Assembly (NCBI RefSeq): GCF_000317835.1
Contig: NC_019793.1
Coordinates: forward strand, 2,505,001 to 2,569,000
Length of the DNA: 64,000 nucleotides
Direction: 5' to 3'
From: Deinococcus peraridilitoris DSM 19664
Lineage (GTDB): Bacteria; Deinococcota; Deinococci; Deinococcales; Deinococcaceae
Shown one piece after another: positions 41,959-50,643 of this stretch. The position numbers were made by a program, and so were the translations under genes. Every line of letters starts with the position of its first letter. Position 1 is the stretch's first letter. Below the pieces are notes generated by a model. The model had not been told where the DNA came from and did not search any database. It saw only the letters and a list, made by a program, of their open reading frames with translations.

Positions 41959-42981
41959 CTACTTCATCAGAAAGTGTTCGATGATGGCGTGATGGTCCTC
42001 GAAAAAGGCCTCGTTCTGGGCCAGGGCCTCCCCCAGGGGCATCCACAGGGCCTCACCCGCCCCGGGTTGTGAACGCAGCACGGGAAGCGAGCCGAGGCCG
42101 AGGTCGAAGTGGTAGGCGTGGGTGATGGTGCGTCCGCGCAGGCTGCGCTCCGGGTAGTCGAACACCACGCTGCCCCGCAGAAAGCGTTCCAGGTCGTGGT
42201 TCTCTCCCAGGCCGCTTTCTTCACGCAGCACGCGCAGGCACGAGGCCAGCAGGCTCTGGCGGGCGTCGAGAAAACCGCCGGGCATGGCGAGCCGGCCCTT
42301 GCCGGGCTGCCCGGCCCGGCGGATCAGCAGCACGTGGCCGCTCTTGATGACCACCGCGTCGGTCGTGACGAACACCGGCGCGAACGGGGCACCCTGCCAC
42401 TGGGCGCGGTAGGCGCGCAGATAATCGAACTCGGCTTTCAGCTCTTCGAAGTGATTCGTGCGCGAGAACGCCTCCAGGTAGGCCGCGACAGTATCAGGCA
42501 CATATTTTTCGGCGTTTTCCAGCTGCCCCTGAAAGTACAGTGTGCGGATGTCGGTGGCGTTCAGGGGAGACTCGATTCGGGTCGGCAGGTATTCCCAGGC
42601 CGGGAAAGAACGCAGGTAGTAGCTGGAGTCGTCCTTGATGTGCCCGACCAGGGCCACGTCGCTGCTGCCTTTGGTGTGCTCGGCCACCCCACGCTGCACT
42701 TCCGAAAGCCAGAGCGCCTCGTTGTAGAAGTAGTCGCGCACGAAGGTGAAGAGAATGCGGGCACGCGGAACACCGGCCTGCACCAGCATCTCGGTGATCA
42801 GGTGTTGACGCTCTTCGGCCGTGAAGGGATTTTTTGGTGTGCGGCCACTGCGGGCCGAACCGATGACCACGATCAGCTTGTGAACCCGCTCCAGTGCTTC
42901 GAGCATCACCGCCAGGTGGGCATTGTGTGGTGGTTCAAAACGGCCGATATAGACGCCAAAGGCTACCTTGGTTCTGCGCAC
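41959..42981 (-). CDS. nadM: Bifunctional NMN adenylyltransferase / Nudix hydrolase
   Basis: A 340-residue fusion. The N-terminal nucleotidyltransferase domain starts with [16 protein letters not shown], the (F/P)xxxHxxH-type loop of NadM, and ends in the [15 protein letters not shown] region; the C-terminal Nudix domain has [25 protein letters not shown] with the REESG core. The first domain joins NMN and ATP to form NAD; the second may clear ADP-ribose-type molecules. The start is GTG at 42981 with GAGGAG upstream. It is the first gene of the salvage operon, with nadV behind it. Confidence 0.95.
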   Translation of the reverse strand: MRRTKVAFGVYIGRFEPPHNAHLAVMLEALERVHKLIVVIGSARSGRTPKNPFTAEERQHLITEMLVQAGVPRARILFTFVRDYFYNEALWLSEVQRGVAEHTKGSSDVALVGHIKDDSSYYLRSFPAWEYLPTRIESPLNATDIRTLYFQGQLENAEKYVPDTVAAYLEAFSRTNHFEELKAEFDYLRAYRAQWQGAPFAPVFVTTDAVVIKSGHVLLIRRAGQPGKGRLAMPGGFLDARQSLLASCLRVLREESGLGENHDLERFLRGSVVFDYPERSLRGRTITHAYHFDLGLGSLPVLRSQPGAGEALWMPLGEALAQNEAFFEDHHAIIEHFLMK

Positions 42982-43328
42982 GCTCTTCTCCTCAACTCAT
43001 AATCAAAAATCGGATCGTGTGAATGATGAGATAGCGAAAGACAGTCTGGAAGTGGGAAATCAGCAGCCAGGTGCGTTGGCAGCCATCCGATGGCGGGGAT
43101 GGACTTGTGAAGGGGTGATCCAGTACGCGGATCAGGATGACCGAACCCCGGGAAGTCACCCGGAACGAAAACGCGCACCGTGCAGGAGATTGCGCTGCCT
43201 TTCGGCAGGACAGACCGTACAGGGCAGCCGTCGCCCAGTCGTCCAAGTGCAAGGGGAGGTGCTGTCAAATATGCGGCGCTCTTCCTGCTGACGTCGGTCA
43301 TGATGGGATGGACTCTCGGAGGAACGGC
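42982..43328. other. Divergent promoter region between nadM and the toxin gene
   Basis: 347 bases. In-frame codons extend the toxin ORF upstream to 43137, but no start there has a good ribosome binding site. Promoters of both genes must be here; no clear operator was seen. Confidence 0.45.
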
Positions 43329-46300
43329 ATGGAGTACGCACGCAAGCCCAAGTCAAGCATCCCGGCCCGGCAGTTCAGCCTGGAGCCGCGGACAGCGGTG
43401 CGGCCCGTCCTTTCCAGCGCACCCGTTCATTCAGCCCTTCAGCGCAAAACGCCGCTGCAACGGGCCATCACCGGCTTCACGGCGACGCCCGTCCCGGCGC
43501 AGCGTCACGCCGTCGAGCCCGTCCTGCGGGCCCTGGATCTGCGCGCGCAGGAAGCGCGGCGCCTTGAGGAACAACGGCAGATCCTTCGGAAACAGGTGAG
43601 CGAATTCGGGCATGTTCCTCAGCACGCTCTCCAGGCGGCTTTGCAGCGGCAGGCTGAACGTGCCGGGTCCGTACCGGTGCCGATGCGTCCTCAGTCACCC
43701 GCGGACTGGGTTGCCGTAATGCGCGCACAGGCACAGCAGGCCGAAGGCAAGTGGATGAATTACCAGCAGTCCCAACAGCTCGCCTCGCTGCAACGGCAGG
43801 TGGCGCACCGTTTGGTGCAGGCTTTCCGGGCGGACCGGGGGCCCTCGACTGAACGCTACGACACGTACGCGGCGCACCTGGTTGCCCTGCAACGGCACGC
43901 CTTGTCCAAGCCGGTCGTGCGGGTGGCCCTGGGTCTGATTCCAGTGGGTGAGCAGCCCAGCCTGCAGCGCGCCATGGACGTGGCACTGCAGCGCGAACAG
44001 GAGCAGCAGGCCCAGGACGTGTGGGCACTTCAGGACCACGCCGTGCAGCGTCAGCTCGAGCAGCTGGAGGCGGCAGCGGCACAACCGGTGCTGCAGCGCA
44101 TTCAGGCCCGCCGCGGCGCCGGAAATCCACTTCCCGAAGCGGTCCAGCGGCATCTGGCACAGGAACTCAATTACGACCTCAGCGCCGTTCGCATTCACGC
44201 CGACAGCGAAGCGGACATCCTTGCCAAAAGTGTCCATGCCGTGGCGTTCACGACCGGCAGTGATATTTTTTTCCGTGCGGGCACCTACAACCCGAACACG
44301 CCAGGCGGCCTGGAATTGCTGGCGCACGAAGTCACCCACACTGTCCAGCAACGTCAGGGACGTGTCGGCCCTGGTGTGGACCCGGACGCCGGGCTGGAAG
44401 CCGAAGCGCGCCGCATGGGCGCGAAGCTGGCCCGCGTGATGCCAAGTGTCCACACGCTGTTGCCCTCGAACCCACACGCTCCCGGCGTGTACAGCCCCAA
44501 AGCAGCGCTAGCGCGCGTTCAGGATGGCGCAGCACAAAGGGTGGCCTTGAAGCCTCTGCATGACCTGCAGCCATCAGGGCACACGGTGCAGCGCTTCGGC
44601 AATCCCCTGTCGTGGGCAGCCGACAAGGCAAAAGAGGGCGTCGCGTCTGCCCTGAGCGCCATCCCCGGTTACCGCGAGCTCAGCCTTGCCCTCGGCCGGG
44701 ACCTTGTCACGGGAAAAGCCATGAATGGCAATCCGGACGTGATTCTCGACGCCCTGGCCCTCTGGGTGCCCGGGCCCCTCAAGGATGTGCTGCGGGCACT
44801 CAAGGAGACCGGCGCCATCCCGAAGGCCTGGGCGTGGTTTGGGGCCGAGCTGGGCAGACTGAATCTGGGCGGCGCCTGGAGTGAGGTGACCGCGGCAATC
44901 GGACGGGCAGACCTGGCCGCCGCGAAAGGTACATTGACCCGCCGGATCGCTGGCCTCAGATCTCTGATCGTCGGCAGTACCCGGAAGATCGCGGAGATCG
45001 GCCTGGCTGCCCTTGCCGCAGGGCTGGGGCCGGTCGGGCAGCAGGTGATCGCGCGCTTGCAACAGGATGGCGACTTGATCCTGCAGGTCCTGAGAAACCC
45101 CGTCAAGTTTGCGGGTCACCTGCTCAGCGCTCTGAAGGACGGCTTCGGCAATTTCGCGCGCAACGCTTCCCGGCACCTTCAGAATGGTCTGGGGCAGTGG
45201 CTTTCCGGGGCCAGCGGCATCACCTTTCCGGCCAAGCTGGATTTATCAGGCGTACTGATGACCGCGCTCAGCGTGATGGGTCTGACCTATCAGGCGCTTC
45301 GTGGCCGCCTGGTGCGCAGCCTGGGCAGAAACGGTGAAGCGCAGGTGCAGGCGGCAGAAGGCACGCTGGATACGTTCAAGTCGCTGAGGGGCGGTCTGCA
45401 CCGCGCGGATGAGATCAAAGCCAACCAGGGCAGCATGGGTGGAGAAATCGTCAGGCGCCTGAAAAGCGAAGTCACCAAAAGTGTCGTGATGGCGGGCATC
45501 ACCAAAGTTGCCACCATGCTGATTCCCGGAGGGGGCTTCGCGACCGCCCTGATCGGGGCCTTTCACAGCGTACAGTTCCTGATCGAGCAGGGCAGGCAGA
45601 TCATGGGCGTCGTCACGAGCGCCGTCCAGAGCGTCGGGGCAATTGCCGCAGGCAATATCAGCGCGGCAGTGAGCGGTGTCGAAGCCAGCCTGGCCCGCAG
45701 TATTCCGGTGGCGTTGGGGTTCCTGGGCAAGGTACTGGGATTGGGCAACATCGGCACCAAGGTCAAGGCCGTGATTCAGAAGGTCCGGGGCAAGCTTGAC
45801 GCCGTTCTGGACAAGGTGGTGGTCCGGCTCAAAGGGCTGATCGGTCGGAAGCCGGCCAGCGTCCGAACAGCCGATGAGTCCAAGGGAGATCAGCGGTCTC
45901 TTGCGCAGAAGCAGGAGTCCGTCACTATGGCCAGTCAAGCTGCCGCAAGTGCACTGAAGACGTATTCGACCGACAAACCGGCGCTGCTGTCACGGCTGGA
46001 GGGCATCAAGAAGAACTTCAAGCTCAAAACCATCCGGCTCGATGAGCTGGACGAGTTCAGAAGCTCTGTCTACGTCGAGATCAACCCGAGCGCCACGACG
46101 AAAGCTGAGCACACCATGTTCTACCCGATTGATCCGGAGTTTGAATTGGACGCCAAAGGCATTCGCATGACCTTCAGGACCCGTGCGGGCAAGAAGTTCG
46201 AGACAACGATCGGTCGGAGCGGGCATATCCGGAATGCTGCCGGGTTCGATCTGGACCTCACCACGTTGGGTCGCGGGGTGACGCAGAACCCTGCCAACAA

Positions 46301-46748
46301 GGTCGTCAACGCCGGACAGAACAGCGCGCACATCATCGCCAACTGGTTCGGTGGTTCAGGGTACAAGAAATCTCTGAACCTGCTGGCCACCAGTGATCAT
46401 TACAACAAGCGCGTCATGGGGGGAATCGAACATCGCATCGCTGCCTGGGTCGGTCAATACCAGATCAGCCGGTTCAACTTGTACATTCGCGTGGATTGGG
46501 GCGTGGTCGAGGAGCACAGGCTCTTCGCCTCCATCGAGTCCGCAGTGGCTTCACTTACCGGGATTACCGACCCCGGACGCCTCACCCAGATGCGTCACCG
46601 GATCGCCCGCCGTCTGGCCGGTGAACTGACACCCGTGCTGAAGGCAGTGGAGGACGTTGAATACACGGGGCACGGTAAGGACAGCGGTGGTAAGCCGCAC
46701 CGCATGCCGGGTCAGAACGCTGGTTTTGATCGGTGGCTCAGGATATGA
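43329..46748 (+). CDS. Polymorphic toxin with DUF4157 domain and putative C-terminal nuclease
   Basis: A 1139-residue protein. Residues ~1-260 are a Gln/Arg-rich helical region with recurring LQR or VQR steps; ~263-340 is a DUF4157 domain (NPLPEAVQRHLAQELNYD, IHADSEADILAKSVHAVAF, LLAHEVTHTVQQ with HEVTH at ~333), the metalloprotease-like module found in many contractile-injection-system cargo and other secreted toxins. A long helical, partly hydrophobic middle follows (~420-850). The C-terminus carries NSAHIIANWFGGSGYKKSLN and SDHYNKRVMGGIE (~998-1030), resembling the catalytic part of DNA/RNA non-specific endonucleases. GGAGG lies seven bases before the ATG at 43329. The stop overlaps the next gene, the likely immunity factor. 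Confidence 0.85.
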   Translation: MEYARKPKSSIPARQFSLEPRTAVRPVLSSAPVHSALQRKTPLQRAITGFTATPVPAQRHAVEPVLRALDLRAQEARRLEEQRQILRKQVSEFGHVPQHALQAALQRQAERAGSVPVPMRPQSPADWVAVMRAQAQQAEGKWMNYQQSQQLASLQRQVAHRLVQAFRADRGPSTERYDTYAAHLVALQRHALSKPVVRVALGLIPVGEQPSLQRAMDVALQREQEQQAQDVWALQDHAVQRQLEQLEAAAAQPVLQRIQARRGAGNPLPEAVQRHLAQELNYDLSAVRIHADSEADILAKSVHAVAFTTGSDIFFRAGTYNPNTPGGLELLAHEVTHTVQQRQGRVGPGVDPDAGLEAEARRMGAKLARVMPSVHTLLPSNPHAPGVYSPKAALARVQDGAAQRVALKPLHDLQPSGHTVQRFGNPLSWAADKAKEGVASALSAIPGYRELSLALGRDLVTGKAMNGNPDVILDALALWVPGPLKDVLRALKETGAIPKAWAWFGAELGRLNLGGAWSEVTAAIGRADLAAAKGTLTRRIAGLRSLIVGSTRKIAEIGLAALAAGLGPVGQQVIARLQQDGDLILQVLRNPVKFAGHLLSALKDGFGNFARNASRHLQNGLGQWLSGASGITFPAKLDLSGVLMTALSVMGLTYQALRGRLVRSLGRNGEAQVQAAEGTLDTFKSLRGGLHRADEIKANQGSMGGEIVRRLKSEVTKSVVMAGITKVATMLIPGGGFATALIGAFHSVQFLIEQGRQIMGVVTSAVQSVGAIAAGNISAAVSGVEASLARSIPVALGFLGKVLGLGNIGTKVKAVIQKVRGKLDAVLDKVVVRLKGLIGRKPASVRTADESKGDQRSLAQKQESVTMASQAAASALKTYSTDKPALLSRLEGIKKNFKLKTIRLDELDEFRSSVYVEINPSATTKAEHTMFYPIDPEFELDAKGIRMTFRTRAGKKFETTIGRSGHIRNAAGFDLDLTTLGRGVTQNPANKVVNAGQNSAHIIANWFGGSGYKKSLNLLATSDHYNKRVMGGIEHRIAAWVGQYQISRFNLYIRVDWGVVEEHRLFASIESAVASLTGITDPGRLTQMRHRIARRLAGELTPVLKAVEDVEYTGHGKDSGGKPHRMPGQNAGFDRWLRI

Positions 46749-47185
46749 ACATGCGAACTTTCGTGCAGGGCTACCTTGACGCCGAGTACGACCTGTGGAT
46801 GATGGCGCACACTGAGCGGAGCGATGAGCACTTCCTCCAGGCTGCGGAGAAATTCGAAGAGCGATTCTTCGCGCATGGCGTGTATTCCGACATTTCCCGC
46901 CCCAGGAATATGAATGATGAGCGGTTCCAGGCCTTCCACGTGCTGCTCTCGGCCAAGCAGAAACGTCCACTTTATTGCATGGTCGAGGATGACACGGGCG
47001 TCACTCAGGCCGTGCTGGGCTCCATTGACCATGGGTCAGCGCACCGATTCGAGCTGATCCGCATTCGCGTGATTGACGGCGAACCCAAAATTGTCTCGTC
47101 ATACCTGACCAATTTCGACGGTACCTTTTCGTATAGCGGGGGTGAGGAAGCTGGCGAGCATCTCCCTGATCCCTGCCTGGGCTGA
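46745..47185 (+). CDS. NTF2-like presumed immunity protein
   Basis: A 146-residue soluble protein whose ATG (46745) shares four bases (ATGA) with the toxin stop. It starts MNMRTFVQGYLDAEYDLW and ends with two long beta strands (HRFELIRIRVIDGEPKIVSS and YLTNFDGTFSYSG), an arrangement of helix then curved sheet like NTF2-fold immunity proteins. No signal peptide, so it would protect from inside the cell. Immunity is inferred from position and fold guess; no family match is proven. Confidence 0.65.
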   Translation: MNMRTFVQGYLDAEYDLWMMAHTERSDEHFLQAAEKFEERFFAHGVYSDISRPRNMNDERFQAFHVLLSAKQKRPLYCMVEDDTGVTQAVLGSIDHGSAHRFELIRIRVIDGEPKIVSSYLTNFDGTFSYSGGEEAGEHLPDPCLG

Positions 47186-47474
47186 CCGCCCGTCCATGTT
47201 TGGAAGGACGCTCGAAGCCTTCACCACACCTGCCGCGACTGGGCAGCCATGTGAAACGGACGACGGCGCGTCGCCGAAGGCAGTGTAAGTACGAACTGGC
47301 GTGCACTTCGGAGAACCTGCGAACACCACTCAGGTGCTGCTTCATTGCGCAATCTCGTTGCCGAGTCGGCGCCCACTTCTTCGCTCGGGCGTCAACGCCA
47401 CTTGGGATCAAGGCATACGAGCAGGCAGCGCCCAAAGCACCTGTGGGACACTGTGCTGCCTCCAGGATGGCCCG

Positions 47475-47858
47475 TTACGCCTCTGCCAGGCGCCGCGCTC
47501 GCCGTGCCGCGATGAACGAACGTACGGCCAGGGCCAGCAGCAACGCGCACAGCACCAGCGTCAGGCCCTGCGCGAACACGGCCACCGGTCGCTCGACCGT
47601 GCGGCCCGACAGCAGTGCGCCCAGCGCGGGCAGTACCCGCAGGGACCCCAGCACGCCCAGCAGGGCCAGGGCGGCGGCAGCGTGCATCGCGTGACGCCGC
47701 GCGGTGTCCGAGCGACCCCCGATCAGACCCAGCACGACGAACAACGCTCCCAGGACGGCCGGGATAAGGGCGGTAAAGCTCGCTCCCGCGGTCAGGGCGT
47801 AACTCACGATGCCCAGCACGGTGAGCAGCGTTCCTATCAATACGGTGATCTTCGCCAT
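47475..47858 (-). CDS. Small four-helix membrane protein (127 aa)
   Basis: A 127-residue protein with about four transmembrane helices (ITVLIGTLLTVLGIVSYALTA, LIPAVLGALFVVLGLIGG, AAALALLGVLGSLRVLPALGA and VFAQGLTLVLCALLLALAV) and a basic C-terminus (RRARRLAEA). Family not recognised. The interval 47186-47474 upstream of its end holds no feature I can support. Confidence 0.7.
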   Translation of the reverse strand: MAKITVLIGTLLTVLGIVSYALTAGASFTALIPAVLGALFVVLGLIGGRSDTARRHAMHAAAALALLGVLGSLRVLPALGALLSGRTVERPVAVFAQGLTLVLCALLLALAVRSFIAARRARRLAEA

Positions 47859-47926
47859 AGGACTTCAGCTTAGCGGGGAAGGCGCGGAAATTTGGACCCG
47901 CCCGGTCTACGGGCGGCCCTGGCCCC

Positions 47927-48460
47927 TCAGCGACGCTGCACTTCATCGATCAGACCGGAGGACCACGCTTCCTGCGCGCTCATGGGCTGCGGTACCCGGA
48001 GCCGACGGAAGAGCTCCGCCTGACTCAGCCGCGTGCGCTTGAGCAGGGTGAGCAGGACGCTTTCGCGCAGCAACACCGCTTCGTTGGCCTGCACCGTCAC
48101 GGGCGTGGACGCGTCACACCATGAGCTGCCCGAGGTAAAAAACAGATCGATCTGGCAGTGCTCCAGCGCCCGGCGACGGCGCCCCGTGACCAGCACGAGC
48201 GCGCCCGGGAGGCCCAGGGACCCCAGGCCCACGGTCAGGGTGGGGGCACTGATCTCGCACAGGACGTCCCCCAGTGCCAGCGCCGCGCGCACGCTCCCGA
48301 CCGGTGTGCCGACCAGCACCTCGATGGGGCTGATCGGGTCATCGAGGTCAAGGGCCAGCAGGTGCGCCGCGGCGTCGCTGGCGCAGAAATGGTCCAGCGG
48401 TCCGCTCAGCACGACGCTGCGGGCGTGACCTTCGCCGGGCATTCTCCAGGGCCCCCTCAT
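47927..48460 (-). CDS. ClpP-like protein lacking catalytic residues
   Basis: A 177-residue protein that follows the ClpP fold: SVVLSGPLDHFCASDAAAHL, an IEVLVGTPVGSVRAALALGD segment in the place of the ClpP INSPGGSV loop, and TVGLGSLGLPGALVLVTGRR where ClpP has GQAASMGA. The catalytic Ser of that site is replaced by Leu and the MIHQP segment with the catalytic His is replaced by IDLFFTSG. It is thus probably a non-proteolytic ClpP/ClpR-like subunit. TACACT at 48471-48466 lies five bases before the ATG. Confidence 0.65.
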   Translation of the reverse strand: MRGPWRMPGEGHARSVVLSGPLDHFCASDAAAHLLALDLDDPISPIEVLVGTPVGSVRAALALGDVLCEISAPTLTVGLGSLGLPGALVLVTGRRRRALEHCQIDLFFTSGSSWCDASTPVTVQANEAVLLRESVLLTLLKRTRLSQAELFRRLRVPQPMSAQEAWSSGLIDEVQRR

Positions 48461-48511
48461 GTCTCAGTGTACCGAGGCGGCGGCCCTGGAGGCAGGCAGG
48501 ACAAGGCAGCG

Positions 48512-50047
48512 TCAGGACAGGGTGAGCGCCCGCGCCTCGCCGCCCAACCGGTCCCACAGCGTAAAGTCGGCCCAGCTGCCCGGCCTCACCACGCCGTAGT
48601 CTTCCCAGCCTGCGGCCAGGGCGCCGCCCCGTGTGTACGCGAAGAGCACCTCGTCCTCGCTGAGGGTCTCCTGCGGCGCCAAGTCCGTGCCAGTGTCGTC
48701 GGTGCGGGTGAGGGCCGCGCGGAAGTTGGCCCCCACGTCGGGCGGCGCGACGGGCGCGTCCGAGCCGAAGGCCAGCAGCGCGCCCGTGTCGAGCAGCTGG
48801 CGAAAAGCGTAGCTGGTCGCTTCCAGGTGCGGCAGCAGCTCGCGAATTGCCGCACCGTCGCCCAGCAGGTGAATGGGCTGCACGCTCGCCGTCACGCCCA
48901 ATTCGCCGAAACGCGCGATGTCCTGCGGGCGCAGGTGCTGGGCGTGCTCGATGCGCAGCCGCACGCCCTGCTGGCGGGCGAGGGCCGCGAGGTCGGCGTA
49001 GGCGTCCAGCACCTCCGTGTTCGCCCGGTCGCCAATCGCGTGGGTGACCGGGGTCAGGCCGAGCTCCAGGCCCGCCCGTCCGCGTTCGCGGATCAGTTCA
49101 GGAGAATGCAGCGCCATGCCCTCGCCGCTGCCGTCGGCGAAACCGGGTGGAGTGAGCCAGGCCGTACGGCTGCCCAGCGCGCCGTCCGCGAAGAACTTCA
49201 GGCCGCCGATTTCCACGCGCGAACCGCGTCCCAGGCCGCCCCGCATGCCGGCGCGCTGAAAGTCCTCCAGGCGTGACTGGTCCACGCAGGCCCACACCCG
49301 CAGGGGGAGTTCTCCCTGCGCCGCCAGTTGGGCCACGGCCTGTAAGGCTTCCGGGGGTTCATAGCCCATGGTGTGCACGCTCGTGAAACCCCGTGCCCGG
49401 AAATCCTGTACGGCCCGCTTCGCCGCCACCTGGTAATCCGTCGGGGTCGGCGCGGGAATCGCGCGGGTCACCAGCTCCTTGGCGTACTCCAGCAGCGTGC
49501 CGAGCGGACGCACAATCCGTCCGCCCTCGGGGTCGGGCGTGTCCTCGCTCACCCCGGCCAGGCGCAGGGCCAGCGAGTTGGCCCAGGCCGAGTGCAGATC
49601 ACGCGAAAAGAGCAGCACCGGGTGACGCGGTGACACCTCGTCGAGCTCGGCGGCGCTGGGATAGTCGTGCAGGCCCAGCTCGGAAAGGGTGAAGCCGTTG
49701 CCCTGCACCCAGCTGCCCTCCGGTACGTCCTGAACGCGTGACCGCACGCGCGCCTGCACTTCGGCCACGCTGCGCGCGCCCGCGAGGTTCACGTTGCCCA
49801 GCGAAAAGCCGTAGCCCACCAGGTGAACGTGCGCGTCGGTGAGGCCCGGCGTCAGGAGCGAGCCGCGGTGATCGAGCACCTCGGCGCGCGGCGCCAGGGC
49901 GAGCAACTCCTCACGCGTGCCCGCCTTGAGTACCCGCCCGGCGGCCACCAGCACGCCTTCGGCGCGCGGGCGGGCGGGGTCGAGCGTGCGAACGTCGGCG
50001 AGGATCAGCTGAAGAGGAGGGGCCTGGTTCTCGGCTGCATTGGTCAT
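48512..50047 (-). CDS. Amidohydrolase family 3 (YtcJ-like)
   Basis: A 511-residue metal-dependent hydrolase. The first metal motif is [17 protein letters not shown]; others include [42 protein letters not shown] and the late [15 protein letters not shown], all characteristic of the YtcJ-like amidohydrolases. Substrate unknown; some members act on exoenzyme amides. A GAGGTAG precedes the ATG at 50047. It is 51 bases upstream of the ClpP-like gene on the same strand. Confidence 0.93.
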   Translation of the reverse strand: MTNAAENQAPPLQLILADVRTLDPARPRAEGVLVAAGRVLKAGTREELLALAPRAEVLDHRGSLLTPGLTDAHVHLVGYGFSLGNVNLAGARSVAEVQARVRSRVQDVPEGSWVQGNGFTLSELGLHDYPSAAELDEVSPRHPVLLFSRDLHSAWANSLALRLAGVSEDTPDPEGGRIVRPLGTLLEYAKELVTRAIPAPTPTDYQVAAKRAVQDFRARGFTSVHTMGYEPPEALQAVAQLAAQGELPLRVWACVDQSRLEDFQRAGMRGGLGRGSRVEIGGLKFFADGALGSRTAWLTPPGFADGSGEGMALHSPELIRERGRAGLELGLTPVTHAIGDRANTEVLDAYADLAALARQQGVRLRIEHAQHLRPQDIARFGELGVTASVQPIHLLGDGAAIRELLPHLEATSYAFRQLLDTGALLAFGSDAPVAPPDVGANFRAALTRTDDTGTDLAPQETLSEDEVLFAYTRGGALAAGWEDYGVVRPGSWADFTLWDRLGGEARALTLS

Positions 50048-50096
50048 GAGCTACCTCGGGATACGCGCCCGGCGGCTACCGCCGGGCAGAATTCGT

Positions 50097-50342
50097 TCAG
50101 GGCTTGGCAAGCACCACGTCGAGCTTCGCGGCAACGCCGGGGCACAGGCTTTCGCCCACGTGGATGATGGTCCTGCTGGCGTAGCGATGTTTCTCAGGCG
50201 CCGAACTCGACCGCTCGGCGGTATCGGCGCCTTCAACCGGGCGAAGGTCCACCCCCAGCGCCCAAAACGGCATTTTGTGTTTTTGCACGCCGAAGTTGGA
50301 GGCCGGGCCCGAAAGCGTGGCCAGCAGGGCAATGCTGTTCAT
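50097..50342 (-). CDS. Uncharacterised small protein (81 aa)
   Basis: An 81-residue ORF starting MNSIALLATLSGPASNFGVQ and ending CPGVAAKLDVVLAKP. A TAGTGC at 50355-50350 lies seven bases before the ATG. It precedes the amidohydrolase on the same strand (49-base gap). Family not recognised. Confidence 0.45.
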   Translation of the reverse strand: MNSIALLATLSGPASNFGVQKHKMPFWALGVDLRPVEGADTAERSSSAPEKHRYASRTIIHVGESLCPGVAAKLDVVLAKP

Positions 50343-50417
50343 TCTGCACGCACTATCGCACAAAGCCTCCCACCTTCGCGTGACGCCTGGGAAGACGGGC
50401 CCTGGGGAACCAAAACG

Positions 50418-50441
50418 AAAAAAGCGTCCTTTCCGGACGCT
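50418..50441 (-). terminator. Minus-strand intrinsic terminator directly after a promoter
   Basis: On the minus strand AGCGTCC, a 5-base loop and GGACGCT are followed by six Ts, a textbook terminator. It starts only about three bases after the predicted transcription start (~50444), so it would end an RNA of under 30 bases unless bypassed. Confidence 0.7.
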
Positions 50442-50450
50442 GATAAAACT

Positions 50451-50479
50451 AGTTTAGCGTAGTATACGCCAGCTGTCAA
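50451..50479 (-). promoter_or_regulatory. Strong minus-strand promoter
   Basis: TTGACA (50479-50474) and TAAACT (50456-50451) with exactly 17 bases between. It points towards the small ORF at 50342 and the amidohydrolase. Confidence 0.65.
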
Positions 50480-50643
50480 ATTATGCACCTTGAAATCCCG
50501 ATCGAAGTGGCAGGAACTGCACATCGAAAGCGGAGAAGCGTGCCGGACGCAGGACAGCTCATCCATTACTCAAGGCCGTCGCGCCCGCCCGAGGGTGGGG
50601 ACCGCACTGTCCTCCGACAGGAAATTCACCCTATGCTTGTGGT

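Larger units (their letters stand above)
50343..50643. other. Divergent intergenic region with promoter-terminator pair
   Basis: 301 bases between the minus-strand small ORF and the plus-strand peptidase. It holds the strong minus-strand promoter and terminator listed below and the -10 of the peptidase (50632-50637). Confidence 0.6.

Noticed and set aside
43137..43328. Upstream in-frame extension of the toxin
   Set aside because: Composition differs and the ATG at 43329 has GGAGG at the right distance.
50339..50566. 75-codon minus-strand frame across the promoter-terminator region
   Set aside because: It would place the strong promoter and terminator inside a coding region; no motifs.
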